Shown here piece by piece: positions 1 to 10,236 of a DNA stretch of 38,618 nt. The first letter of the stretch is position 1. Each line of letters starts with the position of its first letter. Source of the stretch: Alphaproteobacteria bacterium (GTDB lineage Bacteria; Pseudomonadota; Alphaproteobacteria; Rhodobacterales; Rhodobacteraceae); the NCBI GenBank assembly GCA_030429105.1, contig JAUIDE010000036.1:1-38618 (forward strand), in the 5' to 3' direction. The translations under genes were made by a program, and so were the position numbers. Below the pieces are notes generated by a model, which had not been told where the DNA came from, did no database searches, and saw only the letters and a program-made list of their open reading frames with translations.

Positions 1-192
1 TACTACTGCGGCTTCCGCGTCAACAGCGGCGAGTACAAGTTGATGGGCCTGGCGCCCTACGGCGAGCCGCGCTTCGCCGACAAGATCCGCGAGCACCTGA
101 TCGACCTGCGCGAAGACGGCAGCTACCGCCTCGACCTGTCGTACTTCGACTACTGCACGGGTCTGAAGATGACGAACGAGAAGTTCGACGAG
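1..192 (+). CDS. Carbamoyltransferase fragment (NodU/CmcH family), both ends missing
   Basis: The reading frame is open from base 1 and encodes a segment with [11 protein letters not shown] followed by a [15 protein letters not shown] stretch. These are hallmarks of the NodU/CmcH carbamoyltransferase family, which transfers a carbamoyl group from carbamoyl phosphate to sugar or antibiotic hydroxyls. Only about 60 residues from the middle of a protein normally near 600 residues are present. The family should continue with LFGGPPR-like sequence, but the frame passes into trigger factor at about 166-192. Codon use before the join (arginine almost all CGC, serine mostly AGC, leucine mostly CTG) differs from the rest of the window, where CGG, TCC and CTC are frequent. 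I infer that this piece comes from a different genome and was joined by assembly. The family call is firm; its belonging to this chromosome is doubtful. Confidence 0.75.
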
Positions 193-1215
193 GGCGACGA
201 TCTCAACGTCACCGTGAAGTATGAGCGCCTGCCGGATGTGCCGGAGGCGGATTTCTCGGCCATCGAGCTCACGCGGCTCGTCGCGAAGCCGACCGATGCG
301 GAGATCGACGAGGCGCTGGCGAAGCTCGCGGAGCAGGCCGAGAGCTTCGAGCCGAAGGAGGGCGCGGCGGAGACCGGCGACCAGATCACCTTCGACTTCG
401 AGGGCCGGGTGGACGGCGAGCTCTTCGAGGGCGGGGCGGCGGAGGATTTCGCGCTCGTGCTCGGTTCGGGCCAGTTCATCCCCGGCTTCGAGGAGCAGCT
501 CACGGGCCTTTCCGCGGGCGAGGAGAAGGATGTCGAGGTCACCTTCCCCGAGGCTTACGGGGTGAAGGAGCTGGCCGGCAAGCCGGCGGTTTTCGCCTGC
601 AAGGTCAAGGCGGTGGCGAAGCCGGTTCCGGCGAACGTGGATGACGAGCTGGCGAAGAAGTTCGGGATCGAGGATCTCGCGACGCTCCGCCAGCAGATGA
701 CCGAGCGGCTCGAGGACGAATACAAGGGCGCGGCGCGGCAGGTGCTGAAGCGCGCGCTTCTCGACAAGCTCGACGCCGCGGTCGCCTTCGACCTGCCGCA
801 GGGGCTCGTGACGGCGGAGGCGAATTCCATCGCCCACCAGCTCTGGCACGAGGAGAACCCGGACCATCAGGGGCATGACCATCCGGAGATCGAGCCGACC
901 GCGGAGCATGTGAAGCTCGCGGAGCGGCGCGTGCGGCTCGGGCTGCTGCTCGCCGAGATCGGCAAGAAGGCGAAGGTCGAGGTCACCGAGGGCGAGCTGA
1001 ATCAGGCGATCTTCCGCCAGGCGCAGCGGATGCCGGGGCAGGAGCGCGCCTTCTTCGAATATGTGCGCCAGAACCCGCAGATGATGCAGCAGATGCGCGC
1101 GCCGATCTTCGAGGACAAGGTGGTCGACTATGTGATCGAGCTGGCGAAGGTGACCGAGAAGGAGGTCACGAAGGCCGAGCTCGAGGCGGCGATCGAGGCG
1201 CTGGACGACGAGTAA
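166..1215 (+). CDS. tig: Trigger factor, N-terminal ribosome-binding domain missing
   Basis: Trigger factor is the ribosome-bound chaperone and peptidyl-prolyl isomerase that receives nascent chains at the exit tunnel. From about 166 the frame matches an alphaproteobacterial trigger factor: a linker ([15 protein letters not shown]), then the FKBP-type PPIase domain ([40 protein letters not shown]), then the helical C-terminal chaperone arms with [18 protein letters not shown] and [12 protein letters not shown], ending in TAA at 1213-1215. About 110 N-terminal residues, including the GFRxGK ribosome-docking motif, are absent because the frame enters from a carbamoyltransferase piece. The shared codons for KMTNEKFDE lie exactly at the join. 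The 3' end is intact and faces a convergent DUF3422 gene 18 bp away. The native gene is probably full length elsewhere in the same genome. Confidence 0.93.
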   Translation, partial: KMTNEKFDEGDDLNVTVKYERLPDVPEADFSAIELTRLVAKPTDAEIDEALAKLAEQAESFEPKEGAAETGDQITFDFEGRVDGELFEGGAAEDFALVLGSGQFIPGFEEQLTGLSAGEEKDVEVTFPEAYGVKELAGKPAVFACKVKAVAKPVPANVDDELAKKFGIEDLATLRQQMTERLEDEYKGAARQVLKRALLDKLDAAVAFDLPQGLVTAEANSIAHQLWHEENPDHQGHDHPEIEPTAEHVKLAERRVRLGLLLAEIGKKAKVEVTEGELNQAIFRQAQRMPGQERAFFEYVRQNPQMMQQMRAPIFEDKVVDYVIELAKVTEKEVTKAELEAAIEALDDE

Positions 1216-1223
1216 GAGCGGGC

Positions 1224-1247
1224 GCGGCGGGCCTCAGCGCCCGCCGC
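1224..1247. terminator. Hairpin between convergent tig and DUF3422 genes
   Basis: Arms GCGGCGGGC (1224-1232) and GCCCGCCGC (1239-1247) pair perfectly over 9 bp. The six-base loop holds the stop codon of the minus-strand gene (1236-1234). There is no T-tract, so its role as a bidirectional terminator is inferred from its position 8 bp after the tig stop. Confidence 0.5.
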
Positions 1248-2568
1248 TCTCCCACCGGACGCGGATGCGGCGCACGGCCCACCAGACGGCGCCGATGACC
1301 GGCAGGGCGAGGACCGCCGTCGCCGTCTCCTTCGAGGCGCCGAAACGCGCGGCGATGGGCCCGACGAGCGCCGCGGCGAGGCCGAGCGCGTAATAGCTGA
1401 TCGCGACGACGGAAAGCCCCTCCACCGTCTGCTGCAGGCGGAGCTGGAGGTCGGCCCGCTTGTCCATCGATTCGAGGAGCTTCTGGTTCTGCGCCTCCAC
1501 CGCGACGTTGACGCGCGTGGAGAGGAGCGCGGAGGCGCGGGCGAGGCGGCCCGACAGCTCCTGCAGGCGCCGCTCGGCGGAGCGGCAGGTGCGCATCGCC
1601 GGGTCGAACCGGCGCTTCATGAACTCGGAATAGAGCTGGCGGCCGGCCATCCGCTCCTCGCGGAGCGCCGAAATCCGGTCGTTCACGATGGCCTCGTAGG
1701 CGCCGGCGGCGCCGAAGCGATAGGCCGTCTCGGTCGAGAGGCGCTCCACCTCGGCGGAAAGGCGGGTCAGCTGGTCCAGCGTCTCCCGCGCCTGCTCGGC
1801 CCCTTCCGTCGCCTGGCGGGCGAGGAGGACGAGCTTGTCGTCCAGCTCCGTCACGCGCTTCGCCACGCGGCGGGCGACGGGCAGGGTGAGGAGAGCGAAG
1901 GACTTGTAGCTCTCCACCTCCAGCAGGCGCTGCACGATCCGGCCGAGGCGGCGGGGCCCCACGCCGTCCACCGCCACGACGGCGATGCGGGCGAACCCGT
2001 CCTCATGCAGGCGGAAATCGGAGGCGACGAGCGCCTCCCCGTCCACCACGAAGGCGGTGGCGAGGCTTTCGGAGACGAAATGGCGGTGCAGCCGGTCGCC
2101 GTAGATCCTGACCGCCTCCTCCGCGCTCCCGGCCTGCTCGACCCGCACCTGCGCGGCGGCGATCACGCGCCCGTCGATCTGGGTCAGCCAGTCCTCCGGA
2201 AAGTGGGAGAGGGGATCGCCCGAGAAGGGCTCGTCGGGGATGTCCGGCAGGAAGAGCGTGTAGGCGACGAACTCGGTATGCGCCTCCCACTTCATGTGGT
2301 AGCGGCCAAGCTCCCCGGAATAGAAGGCGGCGTCGGGCGCGGGATGCTGCCCGCCGAACCGGTCGATGAGCGCGGTGAGGAGCGCGCGGTCCGTCGCCTG
2401 GTCCCGCCGGTCCGCCTCCTCGGGCCGGACGGCGAGATAGATCGCGCCGCAGGGGGCCTTGAGCGACGGGAAGGGGCGCGAATGCAGCTCGTTCGCGAGC
2501 TGATAGCGCTCCGGGTCGTGCATCAGGCGCTTGAGCGGCATGCGGGAATCCGGGCTGGCGTCTTTCAT
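1234..2568 (-). CDS. DUF3422 family membrane-anchored protein
   Basis: The product is 444 residues when started at the ATG at 2568 (MKDASPDSR); an upstream alternative start at 2658 would overlap the divergent promoter area and the neighbouring monooxygenase. The N-terminal part carries the family signature ANELHSRPFPSL followed by GELGRYHMKWEAHTEFVAYTLF. The middle is rich in heptad-like helices (about residues 245-370). The C-terminus has the conserved stretch LQLRLQQTVEGLSVVAISYY leading into two hydrophobic segments, so the protein is probably anchored in the inner membrane with a large soluble domain. The biochemical function of DUF3422 is not known to me. The gene converges on tig and is divergent from the FAD monooxygenase at 2673. 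The family assignment is strong; the exact start is moderately certain because no good ribosome-binding site precedes it. Confidence 0.85.
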   Translation of the reverse strand: MKDASPDSRMPLKRLMHDPERYQLANELHSRPFPSLKAPCGAIYLAVRPEEADRRDQATDRALLTALIDRFGGQHPAPDAAFYSGELGRYHMKWEAHTEFVAYTLFLPDIPDEPFSGDPLSHFPEDWLTQIDGRVIAAAQVRVEQAGSAEEAVRIYGDRLHRHFVSESLATAFVVDGEALVASDFRLHEDGFARIAVVAVDGVGPRRLGRIVQRLLEVESYKSFALLTLPVARRVAKRVTELDDKLVLLARQATEGAEQARETLDQLTRLSAEVERLSTETAYRFGAAGAYEAIVNDRISALREERMAGRQLYSEFMKRRFDPAMRTCRSAERRLQELSGRLARASALLSTRVNVAVEAQNQKLLESMDKRADLQLRLQQTVEGLSVVAISYYALGLAAALVGPIAARFGASKETATAVLALPVIGAVWWAVRRIRVRWESGGR

Positions 2569-2672
2569 GGGACGGAATGTAGCGCCGGGCGCCGCAATGC
2601 AAAATGCGACATGGGCGTTTCTTTCGGACCACCCGGCTTTTCGCCGCCGCGCCGCCATGCGAAGCAGCGGGC

Positions 2673-3815
2673 ATGAGCGGTAGGCGCAGGCGGGTTCTGG
2701 TTGCGGGCGGCGGGGTCGGCGGGCTCGCCGCCGCGCTGGCGCTTCATCGCGCGGGCTGGGAGGCGCAGGTCTTCGAGCGGGCGGCGGAGATCGGGGAGGT
2801 CGGCGCCGGGCTCCAGCTCGGCGCGAACGGCTGGCGGGCGCTCGACGCGCTCGGCGTCGCGATGCGGGTGGAGGCGGGCGCCTTCGCCGCGCCGGCGATC
2901 GAGATGCGGCGGGGCAGGGGCGGGGCGCTTCTCGCCGCCGTGCCGCTCGGCGCGCGCTGGGGGGCGCCGCATCTCTGCGTCCATCGCGCCGATCTCGTGG
3001 CGGCGCTGCTCTCCGCCCTGCCGCCGGGCGCGGTCAGGACCGGGGCGGAGGCCTCGGGATACGAGACGGGGCCGGGCGGCGCGGCGCTCCGCCTCGCCTC
3101 GGGCGAGACGGCGGAGGGCGACCTCGTGATCGGGGCGGACGGCCTCCGCTCCCGCATCCGGGAGGCGATGCTGGGGCCGGAAGCGCCGCGCTTCACCGGC
3201 TTCGTCGCCTGGCGTGCGACGGTTCCGGCGGAGGCCGCGCCGGGCGCGGCGGCCTGCGTGACGGCCTGGACCGGGGCGGGGCGGCACGCCGTGACCTATC
3301 CGCTCCGGGACGGGCGGCTCCTCAACTTCGTCGGCCTCGTGCGGGAGGACTGGCGAAAGGAGGGATGGACGGAGCCGGGCGACCCGGCGGCGCTCCGCGC
3401 GCTCTTCGCCGGATGGGCGCCGCCGCTCGCCCGGCTTCTCGAAGCGGTGGAGGCGCCCTTCCGCTGGGCGCTCTTCGACCGGCCGCCGCTGCCGCGCTGG
3501 TCGGACGGCGCGGCGCTGCTCCTCGGCGACGCGGCGCATCCGATGCTCCCCTCGCTGGCGCAGGGGGCGGCGCAGGCGCTGGAGGACGCCGTGGCGCTTG
3601 CGGCCCGGCTCGACGGAGCGGCGGAGATTTCAGCCGCGCTCCGCGACCATTTCGCGGCGCGGATCGGGCGCGTGACGCGGGTTCAGGCGGAGGCGCGGGC
3701 CAATCTCGCGCGCTTCCACCGGGACGATGCGGTGACGCGGCTGGGGATCAGGGCGATCCACCGGCTCGCGCCGGGCTGGTTCGCGCGGCGGCTGGACTGG
3801 CTTTACGCCGAGTAG
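2673..3815 (+). CDS. FAD-dependent monooxygenase, salicylate hydroxylase-like
   Basis: The product is a 380-residue single-component flavoprotein hydroxylase of the UbiH/salicylate-1-monooxygenase class, which uses FAD, NAD(P)H and O2 to hydroxylate an aromatic or cyclic substrate. The N-terminal Rossmann motif is VLVAGGGVGGLAAALALH. The second FAD/NAD(P)H contact is GDLVIGADGLRSRIR, followed by GFVAWRATVP, typical of the 6-hydroxynicotinate and salicylate hydroxylase branch. The ribityl-binding GD motif is LLLGDAAHPMLPSLAQGA with the helix ALEDAVALA. The ATG at 2673 is preferred over 2604 because it places the Rossmann strand within a few residues of the N-terminus and leaves about 100 bp shared with the divergent DUF3422 gene. 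No neighbouring aromatic catabolic gene indicates the substrate. The gene stops 23 bp before the first copy of the dispersed structured repeat. Confidence 0.85.
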   Translation: MSGRRRRVLVAGGGVGGLAAALALHRAGWEAQVFERAAEIGEVGAGLQLGANGWRALDALGVAMRVEAGAFAAPAIEMRRGRGGALLAAVPLGARWGAPHLCVHRADLVAALLSALPPGAVRTGAEASGYETGPGGAALRLASGETAEGDLVIGADGLRSRIREAMLGPEAPRFTGFVAWRATVPAEAAPGAAACVTAWTGAGRHAVTYPLRDGRLLNFVGLVREDWRKEGWTEPGDPAALRALFAGWAPPLARLLEAVEAPFRWALFDRPPLPRWSDGAALLLGDAAHPMLPSLAQGAAQALEDAVALAARLDGAAEISAALRDHFAARIGRVTRVQAEARANLARFHRDDAVTRLGIRAIHRLAPGWFARRLDWLYAE

Positions 3816-3838
3816 GCGGAGGGCGACGGCGTGGACCT

Positions 3839-4019
3839 GGCCGGGCGGACGCGGCGCTCCACCTGGGACCCTTGGCCCGGTCGACCAGACCGGGCCGCGG
3901 CCTCCCTCCCGCATGGGAGGCCGCATCGCGACGGCGCCATCCGCACAGCCGTCAGAGTTCCTGACGCCATAAACCGCTGAAAATCAATCGTTCCTGGGCG
4001 TCCGCCCGAGGGAGGCCGC
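3839..4019 (-). repeat. Dispersed structured repeat, copy A (about 181 bp)
   Basis: Read on the minus strand this matches copies B (13928-14110) and C (33636-33817) over its whole length. It contains hairpin H1 (4019-3998, begins GCGGCCTCCCT), the conserved core AGCGGTTTATGGCG, hairpin H2 (3966-3950, CGTCAG/CTGACG), hairpin H3 (3924-3897, GCGGCCTCCC/GGGAGGCCGC) and hairpin H4 (3896-3874). The H4 arms are GGCCCGGTC and GACCGGGCC around TGGTC, whereas B and C have GGCCCGGGC/GCCCGGGCC: a paired change that keeps the stem. It lies between the convergent monooxygenase and sulfatase genes and contains no plausible open reading frame. It ends in GGCCGGGCG-like sequence 23 bp from the monooxygenase stop. 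Confidence 0.85.
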
Positions 4020-4047
4020 GGCCCTTCGCGCGCCGTTCGCAGGTCGC

Positions 4048-5433
4048 TCACCCCTCCCGCAACGCCAGCCGCTCCTCCCGCGACTTCAGCGGCAGCGGCT
4101 TCGCCAGCGGGGCGGGCAGGCGCGCTGCGAGGCGGGCGCGGAGCCCGGCATGGGCGAGGCGCCCGACGATGGGCCTCGCAAGGAGGTTTCGCCGCTCGAA
4201 CGGGTCGGCGTCATGGTCGTAGAGCTCCTCTCCGCCTTGCCAGTAGCGGGTGAAGCGATGCCGCCGCGTGCGCGCCGTGACGGCCAGCGCATCCTCCCCC
4301 TCCGGCGACGGAAAGAGCCCCCAGACGGCGAGCGCCGCCGCCTCCGCGTCTTCCGGCTCGCCGGCGAGGAGGGCCGAAAGGTCCCGCCCGTCCGTCTCCT
4401 GCTTCGGGCGGGCGCCGGCGAGGGCGAGGAGGGTGGGGAAGAGGTCCATGTTCGTCACGGGCTGGCCGATGCGGCGCGGAACGATCCCCGGCCCCGCGAC
4501 CATCATCGGGATGCGCAGCGCCCGTTCCCAGAGCGTGAACTTGGTGAAGGCCAGCTTCTCCCCCACCTGGAAGCCGTGGTCGGACCAGAGGACGATGATC
4601 GTGGAGTCGAGCAGGCCCTGATCCTCCAGCCGGTCGAGCACGCGGCCCACCAGCCAGTCCGCATAGCTGATCGAGGCGAGATAGGCGCGGAGGAAGGCGT
4701 TGTGCTCCCGCGCGAGGTGAATCTTCTCCCCGATATGGCGGATGACGAAGCGCCGCGCCTCGGCGGGGACGGCGGCGAGCTCCCGCCCGTCCTCCATGTC
4801 GAGCGGGCCAGGCATTCCGGGCGGGAGCGCGACCTCCTCCGGATAGAGGTCGAAGAAGCGCCGCGGCACGATGCAGGGCAGGTGCGGGCGGAAGAGGCCG
4901 AGCGCCCAGAAGCGGCCGTCCGCCCCGCGCGTCATCTCAGCCATGATCCGCTTCGCGTTCCGCTCGTCATATTGCGGCTCGTCGCTCTCGGCGGGGCCGT
5001 AATCGAGATTCGGGCCGAACTCGCCGGCGCGGGCGAGCGCGCTGGTGGGCGGATGCCTGCGGTGGCCGGCGGCGAAGTACTGGTCCCATTCGTCCGGGTC
5101 GATACCCGCCCTGGCGAGATGGAAGATCTTGCCGGCGCCGATCGTGGCGAAGCCGGCGTCCCGCATGTGGCCGACGAGGGAGAGGCGCCGGCCGGTCTTG
5201 TGGACCATCCGCCAGTCATGGCCGTTGGCGTAGATGCCCGTCCGCCACGGGGCCTGGCCGAAGAGCGCGGCGGCGCGGGCGGGGGAGCAGGCGGGCGCGG
5301 TGGCGTATGCGCGCTCGAACATTGCGGCGCGGGCGGCGAGCCGCGCGATGTTCGGCGTCCTCACCTCGGGATGCCCGCCAAGGGGCTCGATGAAGTCGTT
5401 CAGGTCCTCGATGGAGAGGAAGAGGAAGTTCAT
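4048..5433 (-). CDS. Sulfatase, type I formylglycine-dependent
   Basis: This is a 461-residue alkaline-phosphatase-superfamily sulfatase that hydrolyses a sulfate ester. The N-terminal metal-site region SIEDLNDFIEPLGGHPEVRTPN starts at residue 7. The modification motif C49-S-P-A-R fits C-x-P-x-R, in which the cysteine becomes formylglycine. The second metal site is WSDHGFQVGEK with D285 and H286, followed by WERALRIPMMVAGPG. The order resembles iduronate-2-sulfatase and choline-sulfatase relatives, and the substrate cannot be named from sequence. No signal peptide is evident, so it is probably cytoplasmic. No maturation enzyme (FGE or anSME) is seen in the window. A 41-residue lysine-rich protein lies 77 bp upstream on the same strand. 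The gene is separated from the convergent monooxygenase by repeat copy A. Confidence 0.9.
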   Translation of the reverse strand: MNFLFLSIEDLNDFIEPLGGHPEVRTPNIARLAARAAMFERAYATAPACSPARAAALFGQAPWRTGIYANGHDWRMVHKTGRRLSLVGHMRDAGFATIGAGKIFHLARAGIDPDEWDQYFAAGHRRHPPTSALARAGEFGPNLDYGPAESDEPQYDERNAKRIMAEMTRGADGRFWALGLFRPHLPCIVPRRFFDLYPEEVALPPGMPGPLDMEDGRELAAVPAEARRFVIRHIGEKIHLAREHNAFLRAYLASISYADWLVGRVLDRLEDQGLLDSTIIVLWSDHGFQVGEKLAFTKFTLWERALRIPMMVAGPGIVPRRIGQPVTNMDLFPTLLALAGARPKQETDGRDLSALLAGEPEDAEAAALAVWGLFPSPEGEDALAVTARTRRHRFTRYWQGGEELYDHDADPFERRNLLARPIVGRLAHAGLRARLAARLPAPLAKPLPLKSREERLALREG

Positions 5434-5510
5434 GCCTGTCTCCGCCGGGCCGGGCGCGCCGGCTCCGGTGGGTACACGGCCCGGCCGCGCCTTGCCAAGC
5501 AGCGGCGGCG

Positions 5511-5636
5511 CTACTTCTTCTTGGCGCCGACCGGAGTCGCCGAGGCGTTCGCGAAGCCGGCCACGGCGGGCGCGGCCTTCTTCTCCTGCTTCGGTTTCTT
5601 GATTTCCTTGTTGCTGCGTTTCTGGCCCTTGGCCAT
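5511..5636 (-). CDS. Small lysine-rich conserved protein (41 aa)
   Basis: Starting at the ATG at 5636, the product begins MAKGQKRSNKEIKKPKQEKK and ends PVGAKKK. This matches my recollection of a widespread family of tiny basic proteins of unknown function in proteobacteria. Ten or more lysines and a proline/alanine-rich C-terminal half suggest a disordered nucleic-acid-associated or ribosome-associated peptide, but that is inference. The longer reading frame from 5756 is rejected because its extra 40 residues do not resemble the family and would cover the gyrB promoter area. A GGGAAC stretch a few bases upstream of the ATG may act as the ribosome-binding site. The gene is divergent from gyrB and upstream of the sulfatase. 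Confidence 0.75.
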   Translation of the reverse strand: MAKGQKRSNKEIKKPKQEKKAAPAVAGFANASATPVGAKKK

Positions 5637-5749
5637 GTGATGTTCCCGGAGGTTGATCGCGCCGGCCGGCATGTTCGCCCGCCGCATCGCGAGGGCTTCA
5701 GCATCCGCCCGGCGCGCGGGCGATACAAGCGGTTTCTCGCGGTCGCGGC

Positions 5750-8258
<2,509 letters not shown>

Positions 8259-8264
8259 GGCGAC

Positions 8265-8283
8265 GGGCGGCGTTCAGCCGCCC
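8265..8283. terminator. Hairpin between convergent gyrB and DUF2783 genes
   Basis: Arms GGGCGGC (8265-8271) and GCCGCCC (8277-8283) flank the loop GTTCA, which contains most of the minus-strand stop codon (8276-8274). It lies 7 bp after the gyrB stop. No T-run follows on either side, so its terminator role is inferred from position. Confidence 0.5.
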
Positions 8284-8471
8284 GCCTTCCGCGCCAGCGC
8301 CAGCGCCTCCCGCAGCGCCTCCCGGTCGCCGACATGATTGGCGAGGATGAGGACGAGGCGGGCGTTCATCGCGGCGCTTTCGGCCTCGGTCAGCCCTTTG
8401 TGCGCGGCGAGGAGTTCGGCGTAGAAGCCATCGTGATCGGGCAGGTTCGGCGCGGTGACGAGGGCGGCCAT
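8274..8471 (-). CDS. DUF2783 domain small protein (65 aa)
   Basis: The whole 65-residue protein is one DUF2783 domain: APNLPDHDGFYAELLAAHKGL, then EAESAAMNARLVLILANHVGD and a helical tail. In other proteobacteria I recall DUF2783 genes directly beside FAD-dependent aromatic hydroxylases, which is the arrangement here. The start codon follows the hydroxylase stop with one base between them, so the two are very probably translated together. The protein is small, mostly helical and soluble. A role as partner or stabiliser of the hydroxylase is inference from conserved neighbourhood only; no catalytic residues are evident. Confidence 0.85.
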   Translation of the reverse strand: MAALVTAPNLPDHDGFYAELLAAHKGLTEAESAAMNARLVLILANHVGDREALREALALARKAGG

Positions 8472-8472
8472 T

Positions 8473-10035
8473 TCAGAGCCCCTTCGCGGCGGCGAGGGCG
8501 GTGGCGCAGTCTTCCGCCTCGGGGGCGAGCCAGCGGGCGGCGATGTGCTGGTCCGGACGGATCAGGTAGACCGCCGAAGCCGCCTCCCCGAGATAGCGGC
8601 GGCGGAGCCAGCCCTCGGCGTCGAGCCTGAGGGAGGCGGCGCCCTCGATCTCCGGTGGGGCGCAATCCAGCCCGAGGAGCGTGAAGCCGCCGCCGAGGCG
8701 GCCGAGCAGCCAGCCGTTGCCGACCGGCGCGTCGGGGCAGGGGCGGCCCGGCGCGGTTCCGGCCGGCAGCGCGGATTCGTCCGGCCCGAGGAAGGGCGAT
8801 GGCGGGTAGGCGCAGGGGAGGGAGAGCCGACCGGAATTCACCATGCCCCGCGCGAAGGGCGCGCGGGAGGCGAGGGCGAGCACGGCGTCGCGGAAGGTCC
8901 GCTCGATCCCCGGAGCCGGGGTCATGAACTTGGTCGCGCGGGTCGAGTTGAGGATGTTCTCGTCGGCGCCGTGGCGGCGCTCCGCATCGTAGCTTTCGAT
9001 CAGCGCTGCGCCCGCCTCGCCCTTCAGCACGGCGGCGAGCTTCCACCCGAGATTGTCCACGTCCTGCAGGCCGCCATTGCCGCCGCGCGCCCCGAAGGGC
9101 GAGACGACATGCGCGCTGTCCCCCACGAAGACGACGCGGCCATGCGTGAAACGCTCCAGCCGCCGGCACTGAAAGGTGTAGACCGACACCCAGTCCAGCG
9201 TGAAGGGCCGGCCCTCCACGACCTTCTCGATCCGGGGGATCACCCTTTCCGGCTTCTTCTCCTCCTCCGGGTCGGCGTCCCATCCGAGCTGGAGGTCGAT
9301 GCGGTAGATGTCGTCCGGCTGCTTGTGGAGGAGGGCGGACTGGCCGGGATGGAAGGTCGGCTCGAACCAGAACCAGCGCTCCGAGGGGAAATCCGCCTTC
9401 ATCACGATGTCGGCGATGAGGAACCGCTCCTCGAACAGCTCCCCCGCGAAGTCCAGCCCCATCATGCGGCGGATCGGGCTCCCGGCCCCGTCACAGGCGA
9501 GGAGCCAGTCCGCCTCGATCCGGTAGGCGCCTTCCGGCGTTTCGACCGTCGCGACGGCGTGATCTTCGAAGCGCTCCACCGCGGTGACGCGGTTCCGGAA
9601 GCGGAGGTCGATCAGATCGGGGAAATCCCGGGACCGCTCCACGAGGTATTGCTCGACGTAGTATTGCTGGAGGTTGATGAAGGCGGGCATCTTGTGCCCG
9701 TCCTCCGGCAGCAGGTCGAAGCGGAACACCTCTTCGTCCCGGTGGCGGGTGCGGCCGATCTTCCAGGTCACGCCCTTGGCGACCATGCGCTCGGCCACGC
9801 CGAGCCGGTCCAGAATCTCCAGGCTGCGCTTCGCCCAGCAGATCGCGCGGGAGCCGACGGAGACGACGTTGTTGTCGTCCAGCACCACGGAAGGAACGCC
9901 GCGGAGCGCGAGATCGACAGCCAGCGCGAGGCCGATCGGCCCGGCGCCGACGATCACGGCGGGCTTCCGCCCCTCCGTCATTCCACGGAGCGGCGGCGGC
10001 GTCACATAGGGAAATTCCTGGTAGTCGTAGGGCAT
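8473..10035 (-). CDS. FAD-dependent aromatic hydroxylase, MhpA-like
   Basis: The product (520 residues) belongs to the FAD_binding_3 group of flavoprotein hydroxylases that includes 3-(3-hydroxyphenyl)propionate hydroxylase and pentachlorophenol monooxygenase. The FAD-binding Rossmann motif AVIVGAGPIGLALAVDLALRG begins near residue 26. DWLLACDGAGSPIRRMMG is the DG motif. VVFVGDSAHVVSPFGARGGNGGLQDVDNLGWKLAAVL is the GD motif with its conserved following helix. A C-terminal thioredoxin-like domain (about 400-520) is typical of the family. The natural substrate cannot be read from sequence. It is followed after one base by DUF2783, forming a two-gene operon, and is divergent from phoX with a 201 bp gap that contains a 12-bp palindrome. 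Confidence 0.9.
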   Translation of the reverse strand: MPYDYQEFPYVTPPPLRGMTEGRKPAVIVGAGPIGLALAVDLALRGVPSVVLDDNNVVSVGSRAICWAKRSLEILDRLGVAERMVAKGVTWKIGRTRHRDEEVFRFDLLPEDGHKMPAFINLQQYYVEQYLVERSRDFPDLIDLRFRNRVTAVERFEDHAVATVETPEGAYRIEADWLLACDGAGSPIRRMMGLDFAGELFEERFLIADIVMKADFPSERWFWFEPTFHPGQSALLHKQPDDIYRIDLQLGWDADPEEEKKPERVIPRIEKVVEGRPFTLDWVSVYTFQCRRLERFTHGRVVFVGDSAHVVSPFGARGGNGGLQDVDNLGWKLAAVLKGEAGAALIESYDAERRHGADENILNSTRATKFMTPAPGIERTFRDAVLALASRAPFARGMVNSGRLSLPCAYPPSPFLGPDESALPAGTAPGRPCPDAPVGNGWLLGRLGGGFTLLGLDCAPPEIEGAASLRLDAEGWLRRRYLGEAASAVYLIRPDQHIAARWLAPEAEDCATALAAAKGL

Positions 10036-10113
10036 GGCGGCGTGTCATCTTCCGGTTGATCGACCGCGAAAACGCGGCAGGATCGTGCTTGTGGGGAGAG
10101 TGTCGGAGTATCG

Positions 10114-10125
10114 TTGCATTTGCAA
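10114..10125. promoter_or_regulatory. Palindrome TTGCATTTGCAA, possible operator
   Basis: A dyad TTGCA-TT-TGCAA lies in the 201 bp between the divergent hydroxylase operon and phoX, in an unusually AT-rich patch. Its place and symmetry suit a dimeric repressor such as a MarR- or TetR-type regulator, but no regulator gene is adjacent. No Pho box is recognisable upstream of phoX. Confidence 0.4.
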
Positions 10126-10236
10126 TGAAAAACACAGAACGAAACCGTCGCAACGCCGTCACGGAGCGATGCTAACCGCCGGAGCCAAGCGCGGAATCGC
10201 GCGACCGACCGAGGCCCAATACCCAGGGAGAACCCG

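Noticed and set aside
2003..2676. Long arginine/proline-rich frames on both strands overlapping the DUF3422 gene
   Set aside because: They are shadow frames in GC-rich DNA, overlap a clear family protein, and have no recognisable motif or ribosome-binding site.
3839..4019. Repeat copy A considered as an insertion sequence remnant
   Set aside because: No transposase fragment is present in any copy and no clear target-site duplication flanks it; it remains possible that it is a non-autonomous element.
4150..5640. A 496-residue plus-strand frame opposite the sulfatase
   Set aside because: Composition is arginine/glutamate/glycine-rich without domains, and it is antisense to a sulfatase with intact active-site motifs.
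10036..10110. TGTCAT at 10044-10049 considered as half of a Pho box for phoX
   Set aside because: Only one half-like match is present, with no second half at the expected spacing.
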